The notes below the pieces were generated by a model. It was given only the letters and a program-made list of their open reading frames with translations. It was not told where the DNA came from and made no database searches. From NCBI GenBank assembly GCA_021825585.1, contig JAKAGT010000007.1, positions 1 through 64,000 on the forward strand: DNA of 64,000 nt. Direction: 5' to 3'. This stretch comes from Bacteroidota bacterium. GTDB lineage: Bacteria; Bacteroidota; Ignavibacteria; Kryptoniales; JAKASW01. Made by a program: the position numbers and the translations under genes. Of the stretch, positions 53,304-61,719 are shown one piece after another. How positions within the stretch are numbered: the first letter of the stretch is position 1; each line of letters opens with the position of its first letter.

Positions 53304-54632
53304 TCATGCCTCACCCGACATGCTGCTCGTTTCCTGTATCTTTGTCAGGGATGTGTTTCTCTCCAGGATTCGTGCCACGACGAGCGAAATGATTACGCTG
53401 TCCCACCAGTATCCCCAGCGCATGGCCTGCATCATGAAGCTGAACACTATTATCACGAAAATGTGGGCGAGAAGGACTATCTTCCACAGTTTCGGTCTCC
53501 TTTTGATTTCGATGTAAAGTAGTGAGGCCACGAAGCCGAGTATGTACGGGAATATCAGGGGACCAAGCTCTCCGAAATCCACATAGAGTTCACGCAAATA
53601 AGTCCCCGTATTCAGGGCGACGGGCACCATGTAGAACCGCTGATAGGCCGATACATAGTCTCCGCCGCCTAACAACTTGGAAACCACTCTGAATACTGGC
53701 GCGAAAGTGTTTTCACCAAAGACCAGTTTCTCACCGGTTCCATCCATTTCGTACTGAAGAAATTTATCCAGCACCGCAACCTGGCCGCTCAGGTAGACAT
53801 AGATCGAAGGCGTCAGGAAAGGCACTCCGTGAAGCTTGTTCAGAGTCTGGGAGGCGCCGTAAAACTTTTCGGTGCTCTTTCGCATGCTCAGTATTCCTTC
53901 GGATGCAATCGCTACGATGAGCACAACGACCACAGATGAGATAATGATGCTCCACTTCCCCTTCTTCGTGTACTTCGCCCTCGTACCGCTGAGCGTCGTA
54001 AAAGAGAACGCGCTGAATATTAGAATCCCGGAAATAATGATCTTCGCCCGCCCCATCCAGGCCATAGACTCCACCGAAGCGAGAACCATTGGAATGATGA
54101 CCACAAGACCGACCTTCCTCCGCTTGGCGAAGTAGACGCCCGCAAGGCTCACCGCCGCGAGGATGGTGTCGGCAACGTACGGCATCATACCCGGGAGTTC
54201 TCCGTGTATGCGGGCGCTGTACACGATGCTTCCCAGAACAATCGCGGACGAGATAGAGCCGAAATTCCTTATCAAAACCATCCAGTGCTGAACCACTCCG
54301 ATTGTTCCAATCGCGCAGAGGATCAGGATCCATTTCGCCAACAAACGCTCGTCGACCGCGACCTCGGAGGGAGACTGCTGGTCCTTTTTCCCCTGGCTGT
54401 GGAGCGCGGTGTACCCACCGAAGAGGAACATTCCCCAGCTCGCGAAAATGAGGAGCCAGGTGTACGTATGCATATCAGTATATTTCAGGAGTTTCAGCTC
54501 ATGCATTCCCAACATCACCCCCCAGATCCCCGAGTAAACACTGACAGGGTTAAACCACCTCCCGAATGCCCTTTTGCCAACGAAAGCGAGGAACAGCCCA
54601 AGGAGGAAGAGGAACGTGGGACTAATTGCCAT
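53304..54632 (-). CDS. O-antigen/capsule polymerase (Wzy-like)
   Basis: 442 residues from ATG 54632, with GGAGG 7 nt upstream; it overlaps wzx by 11 nt. About ten membrane helices and a large loop (about 290-360) with MDGTGEKLVFGENTFAPVFR, and REL near the C-terminal third. Length and layout match polymerases of the oligosaccharide repeat-unit polymerase (Wzy) type, which join repeat units on the outer face of the inner membrane. Sequence-specific proof is not possible because the family diverges widely. Confidence 0.8.
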   Translation of the reverse strand: MAISPTFLFLLGLFLAFVGKRAFGRWFNPVSVYSGIWGVMLGMHELKLLKYTDMHTYTWLLIFASWGMFLFGGYTALHSQGKKDQQSPSEVAVDERLLAKWILILCAIGTIGVVQHWMVLIRNFGSISSAIVLGSIVYSARIHGELPGMMPYVADTILAAVSLAGVYFAKRRKVGLVVIIPMVLASVESMAWMGRAKIIISGILIFSAFSFTTLSGTRAKYTKKGKWSIIISSVVVVLIVAIASEGILSMRKSTEKFYGASQTLNKLHGVPFLTPSIYVYLSGQVAVLDKFLQYEMDGTGEKLVFGENTFAPVFRVVSKLLGGGDYVSAYQRFYMVPVALNTGTYLRELYVDFGELGPLIFPYILGFVASLLYIEIKRRPKLWKIVLLAHIFVIIVFSFMMQAMRWGYWWDSVIISLVVARILERNTSLTKIQETSSMSGEA

Positions 54633-56184
54633 TCGGCAGCCTCCCTGCGGCAAGGGTCATAATGCGAGACACGGAGCTCCCCAGAAAGTCCCTTTCGGAA
54701 TTGTCAAAGGTGAAATAGTACACCACCCCCAAGTAGGCTATCAACAGGCATAAGATGCCGACGATCTTGAAAACTAATCCACCCGGCACCAGGTCAATAA
54801 TAAAAGCGCCCCCGCATAAGAACAATGCGGGCACGGCCATCCTTGAAATGGACCGGAAATCCAGCCTGGAATAGCTCTTCCCCAATTCCCGCCTGGCAAG
54901 AAATAACAGGAGAGCCATGTCCACACCCATCCTCGCCGCATTTCCGATGGCCGCTCCGTTCACTCCGAAAGCCGGAATCGCGAATATGCAACACGCCAAA
55001 TAGAATGGCAATTCCGCGAGTTGAAGTTTTGCAACCCTGTCCGGACGCCCGACAGCCTGCAACGTTACTGATGGAATGAACGCTACGGCGTTCATCAGGA
55101 ATCCCACGGCAAAAACCTGGAATGCAAGACTGCTTTGGCTGGCGAACTCAGCCCCAACCCATATTCTGAGGATATCGTGTGCAAATACGAGGCAAATCAA
55201 TGTCAACGGAAGCATCACCAGGAAGATGTATTTTATCGATCTCCTGTACAGAGTCTCCATCGATTCTCTCATGCCTTCAAGCGTGTGTCTTTCAGTAAAA
55301 GCGGGAAATAGAGTCGTGGTCAGTGCCATCGGTATTATCTGAAACCGGCTCACCATCTCGTAAGGCACGATCAGAAATGTGGCCTTTGTAGTCGAGACGA
55401 AAGAGCTTAGGAAAAACCTGTCGGCGTAAATCAGCACGGGACTCACCATCTGCATCAGTGCGATCCAGGAACTGTACCCTATCAGGCCTTTCAGGATCCC
55501 AAGGTCGCCCAAGATGAATTCGTCAAGGAACCCTTCGGAGGTGCGATGTACCACAAAAAGGAGAACTCCCACACTCATCATTCTGAGAATCAGCGTATAG
55601 AAAAGGATTCCGATCAGGCCGAACCCCAGCTCGACAAGTACGATCGCTCCGACCCACTGTGCGACACCGAATGACGCCTGGACGAGATTTGCGACATCGA
55701 ATCTCTGTATCGCCATTAACTGCGCGCGGAGTATTCCCTGCCCCAGGACGAAAGGCAATGTCCCGGCCGCGATCAGCAAACCAGCCCTCACTTCGGGATA
55801 GTTTATCGACTTGCCCGTGAAGAGTTTATGTGACAGGAAACCCGCGAAGCCCCCGACTAGTGTCATCAGCACAACCCCGATGAGCAGACTGACGAACATC
55901 GAGACCCACACAATCCGCCACGCCTTCTTCCTTTCCCCCTTCGCGAGCGATTCGGCCACGTACTTCGTGACGGTCTTCCCCATCCCGAAGTCAAGGAGCG
56001 CGAAGTAGCCGACGAAGACCCAGATCATGGAGAGAATGCCGAACGTGTCGCTGCCGAGCCTCCTGATAAGAATTGGAATTGACACGACTGCGAGCGGGAT
56101 CATGACCGCTTGGACCGCAAAGTTCAGCAGCGTGTTCTTCGCCAGCACCTCCCGCGTTCCGATTGCCTTAGGCGTTTCGGCCAT
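54622..56184 (-). CDS. Polysaccharide flippase (Wzx, MATE/MOP superfamily)
   Basis: 520 residues with about fourteen helices. The N-terminus (REVLAKNTLLNFAVQAVMIPLAVVSIPILIRRLG, in parts NTLLNFAVQAVM and IPILIRRLGSD) and LDFGMGKTVTKYVAESLAKG are typical of Wzx-type flippases. It moves the lipid-linked repeat unit across the inner membrane. Upstream is an antitoxin/toxin pair in the opposite direction, so its transcript from the wzz side is interrupted. No promoter was recognised for it. Confidence 0.92.
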   Translation of the reverse strand: MAETPKAIGTREVLAKNTLLNFAVQAVMIPLAVVSIPILIRRLGSDTFGILSMIWVFVGYFALLDFGMGKTVTKYVAESLAKGERKKAWRIVWVSMFVSLLIGVVLMTLVGGFAGFLSHKLFTGKSINYPEVRAGLLIAAGTLPFVLGQGILRAQLMAIQRFDVANLVQASFGVAQWVGAIVLVELGFGLIGILFYTLILRMMSVGVLLFVVHRTSEGFLDEFILGDLGILKGLIGYSSWIALMQMVSPVLIYADRFFLSSFVSTTKATFLIVPYEMVSRFQIIPMALTTTLFPAFTERHTLEGMRESMETLYRRSIKYIFLVMLPLTLICLVFAHDILRIWVGAEFASQSSLAFQVFAVGFLMNAVAFIPSVTLQAVGRPDRVAKLQLAELPFYLACCIFAIPAFGVNGAAIGNAARMGVDMALLLFLARRELGKSYSRLDFRSISRMAVPALFLCGGAFIIDLVPGGLVFKIVGILCLLIAYLGVVYYFTFDNSERDFLGSSVSRIMTLAAGRLPNGN

Positions 56185-56230
56185 TTACCTAAACTCCAGA
56201 CTCAAATTGTAATCCCGTTCCTTTCCGGCT

Positions 56231-56239
56231 GCCAACCGC
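56231..56239. repeat. GCCAACCGC direct repeat, left flank of TA module
   Basis: The 9-mer GCCAACCGC occurs at 56231-56239 and again at 56936-56944, bracketing the toxin-antitoxin genes 705 bp apart. Could be a target-site duplication or a recombination trace. Confidence 0.4.
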
Positions 56240-56247
56240 AGCGGCGG

Positions 56248-56276
56248 TTGTTTCGAGGTAATACAATTGTTATAAT
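56248..56276 (+). promoter_or_regulatory. Promoter of the toxin-antitoxin pair
   Basis: TTGTTT (56248-56253), a 17-bp spacer and a perfect TATAAT (56271-56276). Transcription should start near 56283. AGGAG (56288-56292) then precedes the antitoxin ATG at 56301. Confidence 0.7.
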
Positions 56277-56300
56277 TCAACATCAATAGGAGAATTACTT

Positions 56301-56525
56301 ATGCTTAAAACAGCGGTCCGAAGGGTCGGCAACAGCCTTGGGATTACACTGCCGAAGACTATTGTCGACAACCTCCACCTCAATGAAGGAGACGAACTCC
56401 ACTTGCTTGAAACCGAAGAAGGAATCATCGTTACTCCCTTCGACCCTAAGTTCAAGGAGTGGGCTGAAGCATACGAGCGCACGAACAAGAAGTTCAGGAA
56501 TACCCTGAAAGCGTTCGCCAAGTAA
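56301..56525 (+). CDS. AbrB/MazE-family antitoxin
   Basis: 74 residues. N-terminal swapped-hairpin DNA-binding domain LKTAVRRVGNSLGITLPK and LNEGDELHLLETEEGIIVTP. The C-terminal helix (about 50-74, KEWAEAYERTNKKFRNTLKAF) is the likely toxin-binding tail. It has its own promoter and AGGAG ribosome site. It overlaps the Doc toxin start (ATG in AATGG). It is expected to repress its own promoter and neutralise Doc. Confidence 0.93.
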   Translation: MLKTAVRRVGNSLGITLPKTIVDNLHLNEGDELHLLETEEGIIVTPFDPKFKEWAEAYERTNKKFRNTLKAFAK

Positions 56526-56923
56526 TGGCGGTTCGTTTCATTCCCAAGGAGCTCGTGCTCAGGATCCACGCCGACCTTCTTCAGAGATACGGTGGAAAGT
56601 CCGGAATCCGGGACAGGAATCTCCTCGAATCCGCACTTGCCCAACCGAGAGTCACTGTCGGCGGCAAGTTGGCCCACAAAACAATCTTCGAAAAAGCGGC
56701 GGCCTACGGATATCATGTTTGCAAGGACCATCCTTTCATCGACGGTAACAAACGTGTCGCATTTGTCCTGATGGACATCTTTCTCCAAAGAAACGGCTGG
56801 GAGATCGTTGCCCGGGAAGAAGACGCATTCTCTGTCATTGTCGATCTGTCCTCAAACAAGCTCTCAAAAACGCAACTCGCTTCTTGGCTCAAGAAACATT
56901 CCGTCAAACTTCCTTCTGATTGA
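56525..56923 (+). CDS. doc: Doc (death-on-curing) toxin, Fic family
   Basis: 132 residues. The Doc/Fic core motif HPFIDGNKR is intact, with RDRNLLESALAQPR before it and KAAAYGYHVCKDHP-like EKAAAYGYHVC. In the P1 system Doc phosphorylates elongation factor EF-Tu and stops translation. The usual Phd partner is replaced by an AbrB-type antitoxin. It is oriented against the surrounding polysaccharide genes. Confidence 0.92.
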   Translation: MAVRFIPKELVLRIHADLLQRYGGKSGIRDRNLLESALAQPRVTVGGKLAHKTIFEKAAAYGYHVCKDHPFIDGNKRVAFVLMDIFLQRNGWEIVAREEDAFSVIVDLSSNKLSKTQLASWLKKHSVKLPSD

Positions 56924-56935
56924 ATTGTCGTCGCG

Positions 56936-56944
56936 GCCAACCGC
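56936..56944. repeat. GCCAACCGC direct repeat, right flank of TA module
   Basis: Second copy of the 9-mer described at 56231, immediately after the doc stop codon and before the wzz-type gene end. Confidence 0.4.
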
Positions 56945-56978
56945 GGTAAACACCTCATGACACGCACGACAGTGGCTT

Positions 56979-58247
56979 TCAATCCTCGGTATTCCTTATT
57001 GCTCCCTTTACTTTGAACTTCCTGACCGACCACAAAGCCATGTTCTTGAGCCTCCCCTCCAGCATCGTAGAAGGAGCGGCTTCGTTGCCGACGCGTTCAA
57101 ACAGGTAGATGATGTAGACGAGAAATGCTAAGAGAAAAATAAAGACCAGCACTACTATGAAGACTCTCTTCGGAGTTGAAGGCCGCTCCGGCGGTATTGC
57201 CTGATCGAGGACGTAAACGGCGGGGATGCTCTTTTGCTCGTCGATCTTTGCCTGCTCATACATCGGCATCAGTATCTCCAGGAGTTTTGTCTGGATCTCC
57301 ACATTCCTGTAAAGCCTCAGATACGCAACGCCCAGCTCGGGGACTTGGTTGAATGCGGGGAGAAGCGAAACTACTCCCTTCGTATCAGGCATGTTACCGG
57401 TCTCCATATCTCTGAGCTGCTTCTCGATCTCCTGAATCTGAAGTCTGACCAGTGCCACCTGCGGCGCCTGAGAACCGAATTGATTCTGAAGGACTCCCAG
57501 TTCCACTTCTTTCGAGATGGCCTGGGCCTGAAGGTCCGCACCCGCAGAAATAGCGGCCTTTGTCTGCTCCGGAAGACTGTACACTTTGTACTTTTCCTGG
57601 AAGTCCCTCAGGCTGTCTTCCGATGCCCTCAGGTCGGAGAGGTTCTGGCGATAGCGCTTCTCCAGGAATACTCTCTGATTATGCGCCTCCTCGATACTCA
57701 TCCTTATGTAGATGTCATTCAGGCGTGTGACAAAATAATTTGCCATGCCTGCGGCTCTTTCGGAACTCTTGTCATAGACTGTAATAACTATTGCATTGTT
57801 CTCGTCTACGTCGAAGTTGGTATTCTGACGCAGTTCCTTGATCGCATTGTATATTGTATCTCTCTTGATCTTGTAAACTTTGACAAGATCGAACTTGTTT
57901 ATCACATCTTCCGCAACCGTCCGGCTGTTTAAAATTGCGAGGAATGTCATAGAAGATCCGACGCCGCTGAGCCCGGTACCTTTCAGCAACATCGGAGAGA
58001 TTGAGCCCAGCATGGATGACAGTCCCGCGGAGAGCCCCATCAGGCCGCCGCCCTGGGGCGGAAGGACAGACGCCTCTGCCTTGTAATACCTGGGAATCAG
58101 AAGCACGATGACGACGGTAACGATCATCACGGCAACGATGAGTACAAACAGGAACCGGCGCCATCGTAGTAGTTTGTCCAGAAAGTTCAGAAAGTTGCTC
58201 TTTGCTACTCTTTCTGTTTCCGGACTTGTGTTCTCGGGTGTCTCCAT
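56979..58247 (-). CDS. Wzz-type chain-length determinant / polysaccharide co-polymerase
   Basis: 422 residues. N-terminal helix about 32-55 (FLFVLIVAVMIVTVVIVLLI, in part IVAVMIVTVVIV), a large periplasmic coiled-coil domain (about 60-370, IEEAHNQRVFLEKRYRQNL) and a second helix after the Pro-rich AIPPERPSTPKR (about 370-400). This is the Wzz/PCP layout. No kinase domain follows, so it is the plain regulator of chain length. It lies 5' of the flippase, separated by the TA cassette. Confidence 0.92.
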   Translation of the reverse strand: METPENTSPETERVAKSNFLNFLDKLLRWRRFLFVLIVAVMIVTVVIVLLIPRYYKAEASVLPPQGGGLMGLSAGLSSMLGSISPMLLKGTGLSGVGSSMTFLAILNSRTVAEDVINKFDLVKVYKIKRDTIYNAIKELRQNTNFDVDENNAIVITVYDKSSERAAGMANYFVTRLNDIYIRMSIEEAHNQRVFLEKRYRQNLSDLRASEDSLRDFQEKYKVYSLPEQTKAAISAGADLQAQAISKEVELGVLQNQFGSQAPQVALVRLQIQEIEKQLRDMETGNMPDTKGVVSLLPAFNQVPELGVAYLRLYRNVEIQTKLLEILMPMYEQAKIDEQKSIPAVYVLDQAIPPERPSTPKRVFIVVLVFIFLLAFLVYIIYLFERVGNEAAPSTMLEGRLKNMALWSVRKFKVKGAIRNTED

Positions 58248-58303
58248 ATTACTTCCTTCTATCTTGGCATGAATGGATAATCAGAATTGCCGTGATGCGG
58301 CCG

Positions 58304-59278
58304 TTACCACGTTATCTTCTTGAAAGTACGAATATTGTAAAACTCGTCATTCTCAAAATCACCGTACAAATCGAGATGCTGGTAGATTTCTTCGACCGTA
58401 TCCCGGACGGAAAACAGCGGCTGGAACCCGAGGCTGGTCCTCGCCCTTTCGATCGATACTTTATAGTTGCGGTAATCCTGGACGTTCTTTATTTCGAGCG
58501 CGATTTTCTTCGCGGTGAGTTTCTCAACCTGCATTTTCACAAGATCTCCGACTTCGCCGACGGTGAAGTTTCCGGCTGCTATGTTGAACACTCCGCTCAG
58601 GCTCGGCTCGGCCTGGACAGACCTGACGTATGCCGAAACTATATCACGAATATCGCACAGCGGCCTCCAGATTGCCGGATTGTTAATCGTAATTTTACCG
58701 GTGGTCATGGCAGTCTTGAACATCGTGTTGATTATCAAATCGAAACGCATCCTGGGACTGTAACCGCTGATTGTCCCCTGCCGCAGCGCAATGACCGAGA
58801 ACTTGTCGTCCTGAATCTGAAATACACCCCGCTCACCCTGCAGCTTCGAGATGCCATAAGGGTATCCGCAGGTAACTGGTGAATCTTCATTGTACAGGTT
58901 GTTCTCCGTATATCCATAAACGGAGCAGGATGAAGCGTAAATATATCTCTTCACGCCCGCCTGCTTCGCAATGTACGCAAGATACGCTGGCAATGCGGCG
59001 TTATGAACGAAGTTTTTCGATGGACTGAATTCCGCCATCGGGTCGTTAGATAACCCTCCGAGAAAGATGAAAGCGTCGAATCCCGCCATCTCCTCTTTCT
59101 TCATGTCAAAGAGATCTTTCTGTATCACCTTCACGCCTTTGGGAAGATGATTGCCGAACCAGAGGAGATCCACGACCTCAACTTCATACCCGTGATCCAG
59201 CAATACCGGCACAAGTGAACTTCCGATATATCCTGCGCCACCTCCGAGAAGAATCTTCTTCATGCTGCTATCTGCCAT
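58304..59278 (-). CDS. NAD-dependent sugar epimerase/dehydratase
   Basis: 324 residues, extended SDR. GGGAGYIGSSL nucleotide motif, ASSCSVYG and catalytic YGISK (YxxxK). Pattern SVYGYTENNLYNEDSP with RQGTISGYSPRMRFD is typical of NDP-sugar epimerases/dehydratases in surface polysaccharide loci. The exact reaction is not assignable. GGTGAG precedes the ATG. Part of the nucleotide-sugar block 58304-64000. Confidence 0.88.
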   Translation of the reverse strand: MADSSMKKILLGGGAGYIGSSLVPVLLDHGYEVEVVDLLWFGNHLPKGVKVIQKDLFDMKKEEMAGFDAFIFLGGLSNDPMAEFSPSKNFVHNAALPAYLAYIAKQAGVKRYIYASSCSVYGYTENNLYNEDSPVTCGYPYGISKLQGERGVFQIQDDKFSVIALRQGTISGYSPRMRFDLIINTMFKTAMTTGKITINNPAIWRPLCDIRDIVSAYVRSVQAEPSLSGVFNIAAGNFTVGEVGDLVKMQVEKLTAKKIALEIKNVQDYRNYKVSIERARTSLGFQPLFSVRDTVEEIYQHLDLYGDFENDEFYNIRTFKKITW

Positions 59279-59302
59279 CTCACCGTCCTTTTCTTATGAG
59301 TT

Positions 59303-60022
59303 TTACTTTCCAAACAATTCTTTGTAGAGCCCGACGTCCAATGACGTGTCCTTAGGCACTTTGAACGCAACTTCGCTGGTTGACAGCTTGCCGATAGTCT
59401 TATGCGGGCTCGCCTTCTGCGCATACTCATACACAGTTTTCCTGTCGCCGCCGATATGAACGACGCCGCGGTAATCTGAGTCCAGCACCTTAACCATCAT
59501 ACCTGCGATGACCGAGACTGTTTCCCTGCTGGTCCACTGGTCGGTAAACGCCTTTTCGTACGGAAACTCGTTCGGGCCGAACGTCGTCCGTATGATAACC
59601 GAATTATCGTACATCCTAACCGCGCACTCGCCTCCCAGCTTCGACCACGCGTACTTGTTAACAGGGTGCACCGGATCGTCCTCGGTGTAACGTCCCTTGT
59701 CGCCGCGGAATACATAATCGGTCGAGACATAAATCAACCTCAGTCCGTGTTTGATACACAGGGCCGTTACATTTCCCGTCCCGACGATATTTGCCGTGAT
59801 TCCTTCTTCGGGATTCTTATCGACATTCGGCGGCGACGTAAATGCGGCGGCGTGAAATATTGTCCCGACTTCATGCGCCTTGAGGTAGCCGTCCATTTGG
59901 TCGTAGTTCCGAACATCGAACTCCGCCTTTGTTGGGTACAAGGCCCCGGGCAGCAATCTGTGAAACTCTCGTCCCAGAAGACCCGAACCGCCGGTAAATA
60001 GTATTCTATTCTGATCGATCAT
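59303..60022 (-). CDS. RmlD-like NDP-sugar reductase (SDR)
   Basis: 239 residues from ATG 60022, with GGAGG 10 nt upstream; an earlier in-frame ATG (60106) has no homology. Nucleotide motif FTGGSGLLGREF, FHAAAFTSPPNVDKN, VSTDYVFRGDKG and catalytic YAWSK. This is the RmlD/dTDP-4-dehydrorhamnose reductase family pattern, though it is shorter than full RmlD (about 280-300). It reduces a 4-keto sugar nucleotide. Confidence 0.88.
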   Translation of the reverse strand: MIDQNRILFTGGSGLLGREFHRLLPGALYPTKAEFDVRNYDQMDGYLKAHEVGTIFHAAAFTSPPNVDKNPEEGITANIVGTGNVTALCIKHGLRLIYVSTDYVFRGDKGRYTEDDPVHPVNKYAWSKLGGECAVRMYDNSVIIRTTFGPNEFPYEKAFTDQWTSRETVSVIAGMMVKVLDSDYRGVVHIGGDRKTVYEYAQKASPHKTIGKLSTSEVAFKVPKDTSLDVGLYKELFGK

Positions 60023-60127
60023 TGGCACCCAACCTCCATGGTAAGAAAGTTCGTTCTGCGGGATGAACTCCGGCTCATTGTCCCTCTCGGAAAGAAAATC
60101 CGGCAATTCTTGATACCGGCATGGCCA

Positions 60128-61012
60128 TCAGGCGATTCCTTTATGACGTTCTCCCCCTTCCAACGTCTCCTCACGGCATACTTCTTCGCTTCTGCCGAAG
60201 ATAACCTTCCTGATTCTTCTGAAGAGGCCGCGCGTCTTAAGGAACGCAAAAGTCGGAACACTGTATGGCAGGATGAAGTGTCCCAACTCGCGAATCCGGA
60301 TCGACAGAAGCGCTTCGTTGAGTATCGCCTTCGTCTTCGCGCGAAAGATCGGCCAAGTACGCTCGTCAAGGACGAACTTGCCATGCCACCCCTCGGTCAG
60401 CCAACTTATCAAGTGCTCCCTGTAAACGGAGTTGACGGGTGAAGAGTCTGTGAATAGCCCCGCCGGACCCGGGAACTCCTTCGGAATATAAGTATCCATC
60501 TCACCGTTATCGATACTCACCAAACTGCCGAGTTTTTCGAGCAGCGATGCCGGCATGAAGAAGCAATTCGTATTAATCCACGCTCTCGTGCTCTTCCCGT
60601 GAATTTTCGTTTTTTCCCACAGAGTGTCGATGGCACCGAACGCAGACTTAAGAAGGTGCGTCTTAAGCGCAATCCATCCGGCATTGTAATTCCCGAGATA
60701 ACTCGGTTGAACTGCCTCAAATGCCTCGTTCACAAACAGAACCACGTCGAATGGAATTTTCTTCTCGCGTAGGAATTGCAGACCTCTCTGCCAGCCGGAA
60801 AACTCCCGCTCGAGATTATTTCCCTGGATGTAATAAGTACCCGCGTCGATAATACTCGAGCCGTTCCCTTCATCCCTGTTATTCACGATAACGTAGACAG
60901 TCCTCTCCCGGAGCGAATCGCCCAGGTAGGACTTCACTTTCTCGAATGCCCCCTCATACTTGTCGGGGCTGTACTCAACATAAATGACTGCCAGCCGTGA
61001 CTTAAACAACAA
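60128..61012 (-). CDS. Unknown polysaccharide-locus protein, glycosyltransferase-like
   Basis: 294 residues; start TTG 61012 (TTG 61009 also possible), with no clear ribosome site. The N-terminal half looks like a GT-A-type nucleotide-sugar fold by pattern (AVIYVEYSPDKYEG, VYVIVNNRDEG, then REFSGWQRGL and DVVLFVNEAF). The C-terminus is basic (GLFRRIRKVIFG). No DxD-type motif is clear. I do not recognise the family. Being between the rmlC- and rmlD-like genes, a glycosyltransferase is the best guess. Confidence 0.6.
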   Translation of the reverse strand: MLFKSRLAVIYVEYSPDKYEGAFEKVKSYLGDSLRERTVYVIVNNRDEGNGSSIIDAGTYYIQGNNLEREFSGWQRGLQFLREKKIPFDVVLFVNEAFEAVQPSYLGNYNAGWIALKTHLLKSAFGAIDTLWEKTKIHGKSTRAWINTNCFFMPASLLEKLGSLVSIDNGEMDTYIPKEFPGPAGLFTDSSPVNSVYREHLISWLTEGWHGKFVLDERTWPIFRAKTKAILNEALLSIRIRELGHFILPYSVPTFAFLKTRGLFRRIRKVIFGRSEEVCREETLEGGERHKGIA

Positions 61013-61062
61013 TGTCAGCGCTCATATTTGAATGTGGAATCCGCAGTTAATTCGACCCTCAC

Positions 61063-61701
61063 TCAACACGATCCATGCACGAAATTGTCCGAACGTTTGT
61101 CGCTCAGCCATTGCGACAGCGAAAGTCCTTTCCTGTCCTTCTCACTGAGGAGTCCCCCCTGCTTGACGACTCGCTCAAAAAGCGACTTCAGATCCGGTGA
61201 ACACAAAGACCAATCGATGTCTTCCGAAAGCGGAGAGATTCCGGCTTCGCAGTTGGGACTGTATTCTCCGGAGCAAAGATATTCAATTCGGGAGTCTTCG
61301 GTAAAGAAATTGCCGTGGGCAAATCCGGGCGGAACCCATATCCACTCGTTGTACCGATCTTCGACCGACGTAGGCATATCGTAGGCGATAATCTTTCCCA
61401 GTGTGGGAGAGCCTTTCCTTATGTCCAGAACGACATCGACCATTCGTCCATATAGTGTCCGGACAAGCTTCCCCATATACGGGTTCCACTGGAAGTGAAG
61501 GCCGCGGCAAACGCCGCTCTTCGAGAAGCTCTCGTTCACCTGTACAAACTCCAGCTTGTCAAAGCCTTTGATGCCCGGGTTACTGGCTGTGTCGCTTTTC
61601 CGGTACGGTTCTGTGAAGAAGCCTCGCTCGTCACCGAAGCGGGCAAACCGGATAATTTTTACATCCGGAATAGCCAAAGTCTGAACTGAGAGAATTTTCA
61701 T
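61063..61701 (-). CDS. RmlC-like NDP-sugar epimerase
   Basis: 212 residues, a cupin of the dTDP-4-dehydrorhamnose 3,5-epimerase family. Conserved blocks: DERGFFTEPYRKSD, GVCRGLHFQWNPYMGKLVR with the catalytic His, VVLDIRKGSPT, and WVPPGFAHGNFF. The longer C-terminus (about 170-212) is not typical, so it may act on a different 4-keto sugar. It lies next to an RmlD-like reductase. Confidence 0.9.
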   Translation of the reverse strand: MKILSVQTLAIPDVKIIRFARFGDERGFFTEPYRKSDTASNPGIKGFDKLEFVQVNESFSKSGVCRGLHFQWNPYMGKLVRTLYGRMVDVVLDIRKGSPTLGKIIAYDMPTSVEDRYNEWIWVPPGFAHGNFFTEDSRIEYLCSGEYSPNCEAGISPLSEDIDWSLCSPDLKSLFERVVKQGGLLSEKDRKGLSLSQWLSDKRSDNFVHGSC

Positions 61702-61719
61702 TTTATGCTTTCCAGAAAA

